A stretch of DNA of 41,116 bases from Paenibacillus sp. UNC451MF. Its GTDB lineage: Bacteria > Bacillota > Bacilli > Paenibacillales > NBRC-103111. Location: the NCBI RefSeq assembly GCF_000686845.1, contig NZ_JMLS01000038.1:1-41116 (forward strand), read 5' to 3'. Shown here one piece after another: positions 31,289 through 40,397 of this stretch. The stretch's first letter is position 1, and each line of letters begins with the position of its first letter. The position numbers and the translations under genes were made by a program. Below the pieces are notes generated by a model. The model searched no databases. It was given only the letters and a program-made list of their open reading frames with translations, and was not told the origin of the DNA.

Positions 31289-33376
31289 TCAGGGACCGGC
31301 GTGTAACTGCTGCAGTATCTGTTCTTTCGTCTTGGCCTCCTTCAGTCGGGTGAGGCTTTCTTTCTCTCTGAGCAGGAGCGTCAGCTCCGACAGCGCCTTC
31401 AGATGGGATTCGCCATCAATCGCCGCCAGTACCAGAATGATCTGAACCTGGTGGCGGGCTTCCTCCGAGAAGGCGACGGGTTGCTCCAGCCGCAGCAGAC
31501 TGATTCCGAGCCGCCGGACTCCATCCTGGGGCTTGCCGTGAGCGATGGCTATGCCGGGTGCAACGACGATGTAGGGACCGAGCGCCTCCACTTTGGAGAT
31601 CATCGCTCCAATGTAAGCTTCATCGATGCGTCCATCCTTCAGCAGCGGCTGGGCGGCTTCGCGGATGGCACTCCGCCAGTCGGCTGCTTCTCTCTCCACG
31701 CGGATCATCTGACCGGTGAGCAAGTCCGCTAGAGAAGGCTTGCGCGCTTCGCTCAGCCACGTCTTCCCTACCGACAAGTAGCGGTTCAACTCCTCTGTAA
31801 GCCCGGTTTCATCCTTTACCGCGGCGTATTTATGGACAATATCCAACAGCGCTTGAACCGTGCTGGCCTGGGTTCTTGACTTTCTTCCGGCGACCGCGTT
31901 GATCTGGTTCAGCAGATGCTCCTTGTCCTTATCGCTGAGAATCGGATTCACTACGAAAACGGGCACTTTGCTGTTGGGCAGCGGCACCGTGGAGAAAATA
32001 AAATCGACGTTTTCTTCCTGATACGTCTCATAATTGCGCAGCGATAGCACCGCTGTAATATCCACAGCAGAGAATAAATGTTCGAGCTGCGATTTCAGCA
32101 TCCGCGAAGCGGAAATACCGTTGACGCAGACGATGGCGGCCTGCCGCCTTGCTGCCGGTTGCGTGTTCTCTCTGCGCAGCCAGCCGCCGAAATGCATAGC
32201 GAGATAACCGATTTCGTGATCATTGAGCTTTCGTCCTACTATTTGTTCGAACGGTGCTGCGGAACGGCGAGTCATCTCGAACACTTCCCCATACTTGGAG
32301 ACGATATTCTCCAGCAGCGGATTATCTAGACCCAGTCCGTACAAGATCCGGTAATATGCCGGTTTCAAGTGGACAAGAAGATTCGCCTCCATCGTTTCCC
32401 GGTTCGGTAGAAACACACAAGCGTGACGCTGAAAATCATCGATCATCTGCTTGGCCGCTTCCCGAAGCTGCTCAAGCACTTCCTCGGAACCAGTTATCTG
32501 CTCCACCCAGTTGACCCTCGCTCCCAACAGATGCATCGTAAAGTAGCAAACTTCTTCATCCGGAATGGAGACGGCGAACATTTGGCCGAGCCCTTCCGCA
32601 ATACGGGCAGCGGATTCAAACTCCGGCATCCGATGGAGCACGCTCCGTTCATCTTCGTCAATCGAGATAAACTGCGCTTTCTGAATCCGCCGTGTATAAA
32701 GCAGGAAACGTGTGGTCAGATTAAACACCATCTCGTCCGTCAAGTCCACTCCCAGCGTTGTTTCGCTATCCGAGATAAGCCGGTACACTCGCTTCAGCTG
32801 TTCCGTCTCCGAAGGCGGGAACAAGACTAGGGCTAGATCGAGAGCGCCCGATTCCTCGTTCCGATTAAACGCCTGCTCCCAACCCGAACTGCCGAAAATC
32901 TGCCCGAAGTAGTAGCTCAGTGCCTTCCGCTTATCTCTCTCCTCTCCCTGAACGCCATAGCCTCGTTTACGGTCATAGGTTACCTTGAGCTTCAAAGCAT
33001 CCATCTCCGGCCGGACGCTATTCAAATCCTTGAGTACGGTCCCCCGGCTAACCTTAAGAAGATCCGTCAAATGATGAACGAAGAGCTCCCCCTCCTCTGA
33101 CAACAGATAGAGCGATAACCACGCCAGTCTTTCCCGGGGGGACCAATAGTACTCCTGTGCATGGACTCCTCCGGTCAACTGCGGAAGACCGCTCCTGCTT
33201 TCATCAGGCAAATAGTAGCCGGCAGTCCTGACATATTCGACCGGCGGAAGATGAATCGCTTTCAACCAGTCGTTGATTTTTTCCATATCGTAATAAACGG
33301 TCCGTCTGGAGATGCCGAGCTTCTGCATCAACTCATCCAGAGAAACATAATCGGCTGCTTCGTGAAGCAGCGTCAA
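31289..33376 (-). CDS. PRD-containing transcriptional activator (BglG/MtlR-type) with EIIB- and EIIA-like domains
   Basis: 695 residues as called from the TTG at 33376. Domains in order: helix-turn-helix (SLDELMQKLGISRRTVYYDM), a second DNA-binding helix pair (LLKVSRGTVLKDLNSV), two PRDs (EVCYFTMHLLGARVN; NDHEIGYLAMHFGGWL), an EIIB-like domain (AAIVCVNGISASRML, Cys kept) and an EIIA-like domain (VAPGIAIAHGKPQDG, His kept). Such regulators are switched by PTS phosphorylation and activate their own PTS operon. In-frame homology extends to LDERSTRIL upstream, to an ATT or CTG near 33403. An ATG at 33410 is one base out of frame, so the true start is uncertain. It heads the PTS cluster. Confidence 0.92.
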   Translation of the reverse strand: MTLLHEAADYVSLDELMQKLGISRRTVYYDMEKINDWLKAIHLPPVEYVRTAGYYLPDESRSGLPQLTGGVHAQEYYWSPRERLAWLSLYLLSEEGELFVHHLTDLLKVSRGTVLKDLNSVRPEMDALKLKVTYDRKRGYGVQGEERDKRKALSYYFGQIFGSSGWEQAFNRNEESGALDLALVLFPPSETEQLKRVYRLISDSETTLGVDLTDEMVFNLTTRFLLYTRRIQKAQFISIDEDERSVLHRMPEFESAARIAEGLGQMFAVSIPDEEVCYFTMHLLGARVNWVEQITGSEEVLEQLREAAKQMIDDFQRHACVFLPNRETMEANLLVHLKPAYYRILYGLGLDNPLLENIVSKYGEVFEMTRRSAAPFEQIVGRKLNDHEIGYLAMHFGGWLRRENTQPAARRQAAIVCVNGISASRMLKSQLEHLFSAVDITAVLSLRNYETYQEENVDFIFSTVPLPNSKVPVFVVNPILSDKDKEHLLNQINAVAGRKSRTQASTVQALLDIVHKYAAVKDETGLTEELNRYLSVGKTWLSEARKPSLADLLTGQMIRVEREAADWRSAIREAAQPLLKDGRIDEAYIGAMISKVEALGPYIVVAPGIAIAHGKPQDGVRRLGISLLRLEQPVAFSEEARHQVQIILVLAAIDGESHLKALSELTLLLREKESLTRLKEAKTKEQILQQLHAGP

Positions 33377-33419
33377 AATCCGGGTACTGCGTTCGTCCAG
33401 AATACGGCATCAACTCCTT

Positions 33420-34147
33420 TGCCGTTTAGTGTAGTTCCTTTTTCAGTTCGATTATACCTACAGACTACAAATGAAGGACAGTTCAATTTGTGGAGGCTCT
33501 TTTGTGCAAAAGTGAATTCAAGTGTCCAAGCTCTATTCCTGCATAGCTCGGAGCACATGCTGTAATCGGGTGCTGCTACGAAAAAAGGCGGCCCCGGAGA
33601 ATATGCCCCTGGCCGCTTAGTCCTGATCTTCCCTTACTCCCACCTATCTTGAGTTAAATCTTAAGGATAAGAGAGCATTCGTAAGAAAAATGAATCGTAC
33701 CGATGCCCCTTATCTACAGAAATAGGGCTGAAAGGGCCAAGACCCGTTGAGACATGGGAGCGAGAATCTCTAAGGGCAGCATGGAGACGTGCTTAATATG
33801 GAATAATATGGGTGAGTTTACATCCCTTCTGTTCCCGCATGTCCTTATAGAGTACAACTCGTTACCGCATGCTCTGTTTCTCCTATCTCTCAAATAAACT
33901 AAAGGTGAAATCCTGCGAATTCATGGGCTAGAGTGTGAAAAAAACTACATCATATTGAGGGAGCTTAATGCCGTTCCCAGTCTAATACTTTATTTTCTCA
34001 GTCTACAATGTAGTGTAGTTCTTAAGATCAAAAGTAATAACTGCCTAGCATGCCGTTTAGATCTATACGATTTCCAATTTTACAAATAAATGTTCTAGTT
34101 CAAGCATACGTAAGGACATGTAGAGTGCTCCTAGAATTGCTGAATTT
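33420..34147. other. Long intergenic region upstream of the PTS regulator
   Basis: About 730 bp without a supported gene. Near 33586-33618 a GGCGGCC / GGCCGC stem resembles a terminator. The stretch next to the regulator should hold the cluster promoter. Nothing else is recognisable. Confidence 0.5.
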
Positions 34148-34237
34148 AACAATGCATGCTGCCACACAATTAGTGGCAGCATGCATTGTTGTTAAACTAA
34201 CGTTCCCCGATAGCTGAACAGGCTGCCGAGCGGCAGA
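34148..34237. repeat. 18-bp perfect hairpin plus cassette site near the MRJP gene
   Basis: AACAATGCATGCTGCCAC (34148-34165) pairs perfectly with 34173-34190. The 25-bp site follows at 34195-34219 (AACTAACGTTCCCCGATAGC), and a second hairpin, GCTGCCG/CGGCAG, comes right after. The AACAGGCTGCCG join also occurs at composite copy 9. Confidence 0.75.
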
Positions 34238-34317
34238 CTCCATATTCTTAATAACCATAAAGTCATAAAATACATTTTCTATGCAAATAGAGTCAACTTT
34301 GTAAAGCGAAATATTTA

Positions 34318-35406
34318 CTAAAAGGTAGGAGCAGGTGTTTCGTCTATTTTCATACGGAGTAAACTATAAGGCTTCTGTCGCAGGTCATTTCCATAATGAA
34401 ATCTTGCCTGCCGATGTAATTGGTTCACGATGAAATATAAGTATTGATCTGGACCAATAGAAAAAGTATCCGGCCATAAAATTCTCGGATCATGTGCGAT
34501 GGTTTCCATTATTCCATTCGGCAATATCTTTCGAATACTATTGTTTTCATAGTCTCCAGCGTAAACGCTTCCTTTTGCATCGGTGATCATTCCATCTGAA
34601 GCACCTTTTTCTCCCCAATACTTCACGTGATACTGTAAATTCATATCCGGTATCGTTCGGTCTCTTAGGGCTTCCGTTGAAATCGAGTACAGATGACGAC
34701 TGGAGAGAGGACAAAAATACAACATCTTGCCGTCCGGGGAAATCGCTATACCATCGGATGCCAATCTAAAGGGTGAAGTAGATCCGTCTTTGTTTCGATT
34801 CATCAGGATTTTACCTTCAACTTTCGGTATGAGAAAGAGATCGGGCGAAGTTGAATTTGCCCCGTTTAACCGTCTCCAGGCATAACCGGTTTCTAAATCA
34901 ACGACAATAATGGCTCCTGGTCCTCGGGAAGACGAATCCGTTATATAAGCATAACCTGCTTTACCAACACGAAAATCAAATCGGACATCATTCAGATAAG
35001 TGGTTGGCAGGACAACATCTTCCGTAAATGTATATACACTTCTTATGGTATTTGAATTTAAATCTACAGCGACTAACTTCGCCCCCCCTTTGATGGGTTC
35101 TGAGAAATTAGGAGCTCCTGTATCCAGTACCCAAAGCGTACCATTTCCATCAGCAACGACACTTTGGACACTAATGAAGGACGTTGTGATATTCGATGGG
35201 CTTACCACATTAGCGTCTAAACTAGGATACGGCTGCAATGTATCGTGAACGATTTCAGCCACCGTAAATATTACGTCGTCTCCCCATTTCGGAAAGCAAA
35301 TGAAAATACGCCCGGTTTCAGAAACAGCAACGCCTGTAGGCATGGCTCCGTAAAATAAAAAAACCGCCTCAAACTTACCGAAATACTTTTCACTCGGTAA
35401 CATCAC
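34318..35406 (-). CDS. MRJP/Yellow-family beta-propeller protein
   Basis: 362 residues. The major-royal-jelly/Yellow pattern is visible: MPTGVAVSETGRIFICFPKW, VQSVVADGNGTLWVLDTG, YLNDVRFDF, YAYITDSSSRGPGAIIVVDL, SDGIAISPDGKMLYFCPLSS and SDGMITDAKGSVYAGDYENN, which read as repeated propeller blades. There is no signal peptide, so probably cytoplasmic. Bacterial members are scattered and mostly uncharacterised; related propellers are lactonases. Start: ATG 35403 or GTG 35406, with GAGGAGG upstream. A cassette-type site lies about 100 bp beyond its 3' end. Confidence 0.88.
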   Translation of the reverse strand: MMLPSEKYFGKFEAVFLFYGAMPTGVAVSETGRIFICFPKWGDDVIFTVAEIVHDTLQPYPSLDANVVSPSNITTSFISVQSVVADGNGTLWVLDTGAPNFSEPIKGGAKLVAVDLNSNTIRSVYTFTEDVVLPTTYLNDVRFDFRVGKAGYAYITDSSSRGPGAIIVVDLETGYAWRRLNGANSTSPDLFLIPKVEGKILMNRNKDGSTSPFRLASDGIAISPDGKMLYFCPLSSRHLYSISTEALRDRTIPDMNLQYHVKYWGEKGASDGMITDAKGSVYAGDYENNSIRKILPNGIMETIAHDPRILWPDTFSIGPDQYLYFIVNQLHRQARFHYGNDLRQKPYSLLRMKIDETPAPTF

Positions 35407-35512
35407 TTGTATAAAATCCTCCTCAACAGGTTCGAACTGCTATCACCTATTTATATGACTGAATGTTGTTCAAGTGCCTGCATAATAAAATATTTTTACG
35501 GGAACCCCACAA

Positions 35513-35848
35513 GTGCTTGCCGACGTTAGCCGGACGAGCTTCACCTACGATTATATGGCCTATCCGATGACATGCGCGGTGTTTAACGCGTATTATCCGA
35601 GCCATCGGAGTGGCTGGATTCAATTCGGCTATTACGTGTTATTCACTACTGTACTGACGATAGTTGAGGTGCTGCTCGTACAATATACCGATCTGATTCG
35701 GTATGTTCGTTGGAACTGGTTTTGGTCGTGGGCCACGATTTTTCTCACATTCCTGATGACTCGAGCGTTCTGCGTGATCTACTTCGGAACCATGACACGA
35801 GTGGAAACGGCAAAACAAAGGAACGCAGCCAGTACGACACGTTCCTAA
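35513..35848 (+). pseudogene. CBO0543-type membrane protein, N-terminally truncated
   Basis: 111 residues from a GTG at 35513 that lacks a ribosome binding site. The sequence matches the C-terminal part of small Bacillales integral membrane proteins: YPMTCAVFNAYYPSHRSGW, FTTVLTIVEVLLVQYTDLI, and WNWFWSWATIFLTFLMTR. The N-terminal one or two spans are absent, and nothing similar precedes it in frame. It is probably a remnant. Confidence 0.6.
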
Positions 35849-36351
35849 ATGTGGGGCTATGCCCCGAAGACGTCGCCCAGCTTGCGCTGGCCGCGCTCCT
35901 GCTGCCGCCGCGCGATGGTGCTGAAGAACGTCGGCATTTTAACGACCAACCCGTAATAATAGGAAGCAGAAGAAAGAGGGAGTCCCCTTAAGGGCCTCCC
36001 TTTCGCTTGTCATGATTCGTTGTGCTGGGCCGGCAAATCAAGCGCGTTCGCCGAAGTGCAAAAATGTCTCATTGAAATGGGGGCAATTTCCGTAGTCTGC
36101 TTATATCCACTTACAATTATGGTCTTCAACATTAAGAGGTTATTGACGGTGACTCTCCGTGTCTATGGCAAATACGTTCCTCCGATCGTCAACGCAGGTC
36201 ATTTGCCCTTGCGGAGAGTATCGGCGTAAATTCGGAAAACATCATACGCAGTGTCTACATAGACAGACGACCATACCTCGACATTAGTGAGCTTGATTCC
36301 ACTTGTATACGAAAAAAGAAGAAGAATCTCGCCACTACCAAAGCTACCGTT
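35849..36351. other. Intergenic region with a hairpin, no supported gene
   Basis: AGGGAG (35977-35982) and CTCCCT (35996-36001) form a hairpin around a CCCC/GGG inner stem, followed by TT. A 69-codon plus-strand frame (36020-36229) has no ribosome binding site and no recognised family. Otherwise nothing is seen. Confidence 0.45.
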
Positions 36352-36633
36352 TTATTGTTGGTCCGGCAGACGTAATGCGTTTGCTGAAGTTTGCGCTTGA
36401 TCTAAAAATTCCTCTGCTTGGGTCAATTGCTGCCGGGCCGTCTCCAAAGCTTGTGAATTTGTTGCCGCATTAGATTCACTTATCGAGCTTATCGCTTGAT
36501 TTAAAGCCGTTTGCGCCTCAGAAACCGCGTTAGATGCAAGCTGCTCCAGCGTATTGCCGCTCGAGTTAAGTGTACCTTCCGCCGGTTTTCTTGCATTTTC
36601 GGTGGCTAGATCAATTTTGTTTTCATTGGGCAA
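36352..36633 (-). CDS. Small Ala/Gln-rich helical protein next to coat genes
   Basis: 93 residues from the TTG at 36633, chosen for AAGGAGG 7 nt upstream. After a polar start (PNENKIDLATENARKP) the sequence is a run of Ala-, Gln- and Ser-rich heptads (LASNAVSEAQTALNQAISSI, ALETARQQLTQAEEFLDQAQ), a coiled-coil or helical-bundle protein without signal peptide. The family is not recognised. It is divergent from the CotF-type cluster, so a sporulation role is possible but unproven. Confidence 0.65.
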   Translation of the reverse strand: MPNENKIDLATENARKPAEGTLNSSGNTLEQLASNAVSEAQTALNQAISSISESNAATNSQALETARQQLTQAEEFLDQAQTSANALRLPDQQ

Positions 36634-36836
36634 GGTGAGTCCTCCTTCCTTGAGCAAAGATCAATAACTTTAACAGAAATATTAAACAGAAATAAGTATG
36701 CGGTTGAGATTTTGATTATATTCTTACGACTGCATGGGAATATCCGGACCCCATATTTCCGGCAATCATTTTTAGTATAAGATCCGATGAGTCGGAGAAT
36801 CTAACGTTGATAAAAAAAGGAGGGAATAATTTCTCA

Positions 36837-37079
36837 ATGAATACGCCAACGCTAGCGCCGCACGAATCAATGGAACTGCATGAAGCGTTAAACTTTAAAA
36901 CGCTCTGCCTGGCTAAGTCAAAACTTATGCAAGGCTTGGTCTTTGACCAAGAGCTAAAAGCGTTAATGCAGAAAGACGTATTTCAATCCACACAACAGAT
37001 CGCCGAGCTGCAAGCAATCTACGCAAGAGCTCCTTTCCAAGCGCCTGTTCCGAATAGCCCCACACCTATAACACATTAA
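36837..37079 (+). CDS. Small spore coat-type protein (CotF-associated), first pair
   Basis: 80 residues from the ATG at 36837 (AGGAGGG upstream). ELHEALNFKTLCLAKSKLMQ followed by LMQKDVFQSTQQIAEL is clearly paralogous to the protein at 38643 (EVREMAAFKTVCMTKSKTMQ). Such short proteins accompany CotF in Paenibacillus-type coat clusters. It ends 12 nt before the CotF gene, in one operon. Confidence 0.8.
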   Translation: MNTPTLAPHESMELHEALNFKTLCLAKSKLMQGLVFDQELKALMQKDVFQSTQQIAELQAIYARAPFQAPVPNSPTPITH

Positions 37080-37091
37080 AGGGGAACGCAA

Positions 37092-37478
37092 ATGAATACT
37101 GATTATCTAGACCCGATTAATTCATTAAATATGCCGGAAATGGCAGATATGACTTTTGCAATGGACTTCCTTCTTCGTGCCAAGGAGGGTGTGCGAAATT
37201 TGTCCATCGCCCTGACGGAAACGGCTTCTCCGGATGTAAGAGCTCTGCTGCGCAATCATCTTAAGCAGGGGATTGCTATGCACCAAGAAATCACGGAGCT
37301 CATGATTCGCAAAAAATGGTTCCATCCTTACGAGCTGAACGAACAGTACCAACTCGACCAGCTTTCGGCGAAAAATACGGTGATGATCGGGCAGATGAAT
37401 TTGTTCCCGGATGATACGTCGCGTAAAGGGATGTTTGATCGGACCCCAGATGAACATATTGGAGGACATAATGCATGA
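37092..37478 (+). CDS. CotF-family spore coat protein, first pair
   Basis: 128 residues. It carries the CotF helical-hairpin pattern: [40 protein letters not shown], then [16 protein letters not shown]. CotF-type proteins are small coat components made in the mother cell. GGGGAACG precedes the ATG. The stop overlaps the alcohol dehydrogenase start (ATGA), so the two are co-translated. Confidence 0.88.
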   Translation: MNTDYLDPINSLNMPEMADMTFAMDFLLRAKEGVRNLSIALTETASPDVRALLRNHLKQGIAMHQEITELMIRKKWFHPYELNEQYQLDQLSAKNTVMIGQMNLFPDDTSRKGMFDRTPDEHIGGHNA

Positions 37479-38611
37479 AGGCGGTAACGTATCAAGGGAT
37501 TAAAAATGTCGCGGTCAAAGAGGTACCGGATCCGAAGATTGAGAAACCGGACGATATGATCGTAAAGATCACGAGTACCGCCATTTGTGGTTCTGACCTT
37601 CACCTTATTCACGGGATGATTCCTAACCTTCAGGAGAATTATGTCATCGGGCATGAACCGATGGGGATCGTAGAAGAAGTAGGCCCCGGCGTGACAAAGG
37701 TAAAGAAAGGCGACCGTGTGATCATCCCGTTCAACATCGCGTGCGGAGAATGCTTTTTTTGCAAAAATCAGCTGGAAAGCCAATGTGACAAGTCAAACGA
37801 ACACGGGGATATGGGGGCATATTTCGGCTACTCCGGAACGACCGGCGGATATCCTGGCGGGCAAGCCGAGTATTTACGAGTCCCGTTCGCAAATTTTACC
37901 CACTTCAAGATTCCCGAAAACTGCGAACAACCGGACGAAAAGCTAAGCTTAATCGCCGATGCAATGACGACAGCATTCTGGAGCGTAGATAACGCCGGCG
38001 TAAAGAATGGAGATACGGTCATCGTGCTCGGCTGCGGTCCGGTCGGACTTCTGGCCCAGAAATTCTGCTGGCTGAAGGGAGCAAAGCGGGTCATCGCCGT
38101 TGACTATGTCGATTACCGCTTACAGCATGCGAAGCGAACGAACAATGTGGAAATCGTAAACTTCGAACAGGATAAGAATATCGGCAACAATCTCAAGGAA
38201 ATGACCAAAGGCGGCGCCGATGTCGTGATTGATGCGGTAGGAATGGACGGCAAGATGAGCGATCTCGAATTTCTAGCCAGCGGTATGAAACTGCAAGGCG
38301 GCACCATGAGCGCATTTATCATTGCGTCTCAGGCTGTCCGCAAAGGCGGGACCATCCAAGTCACTGGGGTATACGGCGGACGCTATAACGGATTCCCGCT
38401 CGGCGACATCATGCAGCGCAACGTGAATATCCGTTCCGGACAAGCTCCGGTCATTCATTATATGCCGTATATGTACGAGTTGGTTACGTCGGGGAAAGTG
38501 GACCCTGGAGACATTGTTACGCACGTCATTCCGCTCAGCGAGGCCAAGCGCGGCTATGAAGTGTTCGATACGAAAACGGACGATTGCATCAAAGTCATCT
38601 TAAAACCTTGA
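37475..38611 (+). CDS. Zinc-dependent alcohol dehydrogenase (formaldehyde-dehydrogenase-like)
   Basis: 378 residues of the medium-chain dehydrogenase family. Catalytic zinc ligands: Cys38 in [13 protein letters not shown] and His63-Glu64 in IGHEPMG. Structural zinc cysteines: [15 protein letters not shown]. The Rossmann loop is [12 protein letters not shown]. The long insert with [20 protein letters not shown] is typical of the formaldehyde-dehydrogenase-like, glutathione-independent branch. It oxidises an alcohol or aldehyde with NAD(P). Its position inside a CotF operon, coupled by a 4-nt overlap, suggests expression during sporulation (inference). Confidence 0.92.
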   Translation: MKAVTYQGIKNVAVKEVPDPKIEKPDDMIVKITSTAICGSDLHLIHGMIPNLQENYVIGHEPMGIVEEVGPGVTKVKKGDRVIIPFNIACGECFFCKNQLESQCDKSNEHGDMGAYFGYSGTTGGYPGGQAEYLRVPFANFTHFKIPENCEQPDEKLSLIADAMTTAFWSVDNAGVKNGDTVIVLGCGPVGLLAQKFCWLKGAKRVIAVDYVDYRLQHAKRTNNVEIVNFEQDKNIGNNLKEMTKGGADVVIDAVGMDGKMSDLEFLASGMKLQGGTMSAFIIASQAVRKGGTIQVTGVYGGRYNGFPLGDIMQRNVNIRSGQAPVIHYMPYMYELVTSGKVDPGDIVTHVIPLSEAKRGYEVFDTKTDDCIKVILKP

Positions 38612-38642
38612 ATATGGATAAATAAATGGGAGGACAATCCAA

Positions 38643-38843
38643 ATGAATTCCAATTACGCCTTGCATGAGATGCTGGAGGTTCGTGAAATGGCTGCGTTCA
38701 AGACCGTTTGCATGACCAAATCCAAAACCATGCAAGCTCTGGTAACCGACCCGGAGCTCATACAAATTTTGCAGCAAGACGTGCAATTATCACAGCAGCA
38801 GCTTCAGGAGCTCGGTGGAGTGCTGTCTAAAGTGACCCTATAG
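38643..38843 (+). CDS. Small spore coat-type protein (CotF-associated), second pair
   Basis: 66 residues with GGGAGGA before the ATG. ALHEMLEVREMAAFKTVCMT and LQQDVQLSQQQLQELGG parallel the protein at 36837. It lies 10 nt before the second CotF gene. Confidence 0.82.
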   Translation: MNSNYALHEMLEVREMAAFKTVCMTKSKTMQALVTDPELIQILQQDVQLSQQQLQELGGVLSKVTL

Positions 38844-38853
38844 GAGATAAAAC

Positions 38854-39150
38854 ATGAACACAATACTAGAACACATGACAGGGCTTCATACGCTGACCGA
38901 CGACGTGATCGCAATGGATTTTTTGATGAATGCCAAGAGCGGAGTCAGAAACTACGCCATGGCCGTAACCGAATGTGCCACCCCCGAAATCAAGCAAATT
39001 TTGATGAAACAGCTCGACGAAGCTATAGACTCCCATGAAAAGATAACAAACTACATGATGCAGCGGGGCCTATACCATCCCTACCATATTCCAGAGCAAG
39101 TTCAGCTCGATCTGAAAAATATTCAGACCGCTATGAACATTCCGTCCTGA
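38854..39150 (+). CDS. CotF-family spore coat protein, second pair
   Basis: 98 residues, a shorter paralogue of the protein at 37092: VIAMDFLMNAKSGVRNYAMA, VTECATPEIKQILMKQLDEA, ITNYMMQRGLYHPY. The shared pattern (AMDFL..AK.GVRN, then HPY) supports a tandem duplication of the two-gene unit around the dehydrogenase. A strong terminator ends the operon 20 nt downstream. Confidence 0.88.
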   Translation: MNTILEHMTGLHTLTDDVIAMDFLMNAKSGVRNYAMAVTECATPEIKQILMKQLDEAIDSHEKITNYMMQRGLYHPYHIPEQVQLDLKNIQTAMNIPS

Positions 39151-39168
39151 CACCGTATTCGTCCCGAC

Positions 39169-39204
39169 AAAACGCGCAAAACCACCATGGTTCAAGCGCG
39201 TTTT
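39169..39204 (+). terminator. Intrinsic terminator of the coat operon
   Basis: AAAACGCGC (39169-39177) / GCGCGTTTT (39196-39204) with inner AACCA/TGGTT pairing, then TGATTT, 19 nt after the last stop. Confidence 0.85.
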
Positions 39205-39493
39205 TGATTTTAGCAGAAGTCTTTAGAGAATAAAATGTTCCCCGTGTCAAGAATCCAACAATACAATAAGAGCAGACACGCTCCGCACTTATTTTGGCTT
39301 CGTCAGAAACACACTTGAACAAGCGTTCCTTCGTTTGTTTTGCTTCTGATTGTCATCGCCACGCACTCTGTGGATCTCTGCTCTCACGTCTACCCTTCTC
39401 TATAGGTATTCTTATGTTGCCAATCTTTGCAGATAACGTCTGATTTGTGATTTTAAAATACTCAATCCCCGCGGCATTCTGTAGAATTAATTG

Positions 39494-39517
39494 AACTATT
39501 CTGCCAATTAGTTGAGA
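39494..39517. repeat. Solitary cassette site beside the IS3 element
   Basis: AACTATTCTGCCAATTAG then TTGAGA, of the CTGCC spacer class. It lies 20 bp left of the IS3 end, with no cassette gene. Confidence 0.65.
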
Positions 39518-39580
39518 AAACGGCATCCGAGTAGTAGTGAACAGCACCCCGTCAAGTAGACAGTACAAATAATAAAACAG

Positions 39581-40397
39581 TTAAGCGGCCTTGTTCCTGA
39601 ATTCCATCGGACTAAGGCCGTTTAATTTTGCTTGTAATCGTTCATTATCGTAGAAACAGATGTAAGCCTCAATATCTCTCTTGAGGTCATCAAAAGTTTC
39701 GTACCTGTGTAAATGATACTTCTCGCACTTTAAAGTTCCCCAGAACGATTCCATTGGGCCGTTATCGATGCATCGCCCAACCCGAGACATGCTCTGAGAC
39801 ATCTTGTTCTCATCCAAAATCTTCTTGAAGTCCAGCGATGTGTATTGAAAACCACGATCGCTGTGCAGCATAGGCTTGCTTCCAGGGGCCGCTTGTAAAG
39901 CTCGCTCCAAAGTCTGAAATACCAATGGGTTGTTATTGGAATCGGTAACATCTGTTACCCATTTCTCATTAGGCGCTGTTGCTTGAAACTCACGGTTTAA
40001 CAGGTTCTCTGCCACTTGTTGTGGAGTAGAACGCATATATTTTGGTTTCTTCCTACGGATTACGGACTGGATTGCCTTTAGCTTCATCAACCGATATACA
40101 CGTTTATGGTTGATCGCTTTTCCGGTTTGTTTGCGCATATGCAGGGTTAATTGACGATACCCAAAGGTACGCTCTACTTTCTCGTAGATGTCCATCATCA
40201 CTTGCATCAGCTGCTCATTCTCTAACTCATGAGAGCTATGTTCGCGATTTAACCACTTGTAATAGCTTGAGCGTAATTTCACAGAGATGCTGAATACTCA
40301 TTGATTCATCCTTTTGAAGCGCTCGAATGGCAAGGTAAACCGTTTCTTGTCGTATATGACCTAGCGTCGCCTTCTTTCGAGTTCCTCTAACTTTTTT
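39581..40397 (-). pseudogene. IS3 transposase orfB, frameshifted and internally deleted
   Basis: Reading back from the slippery A6G run at 40391-40397, the -1 frame gives KKATLGHIRQETVYLAIRAL and IQHLCEI. A further shift near 40280 leads to KLRSSYYKWLNRE, then RTFGYRQLTLHMRKQTGK and the DDE core. In the core, EKWVTDVT (first Asp) runs directly into DSNNNPLVFQTLERALQ near 39945. The usual 35 or so residues that contain the second Asp strand (ILDL) are missing. HSDRGFQYTS and ESFWGTLKCEKYH (Glu) remain. The transposase is therefore inactive. Confidence 0.85.
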
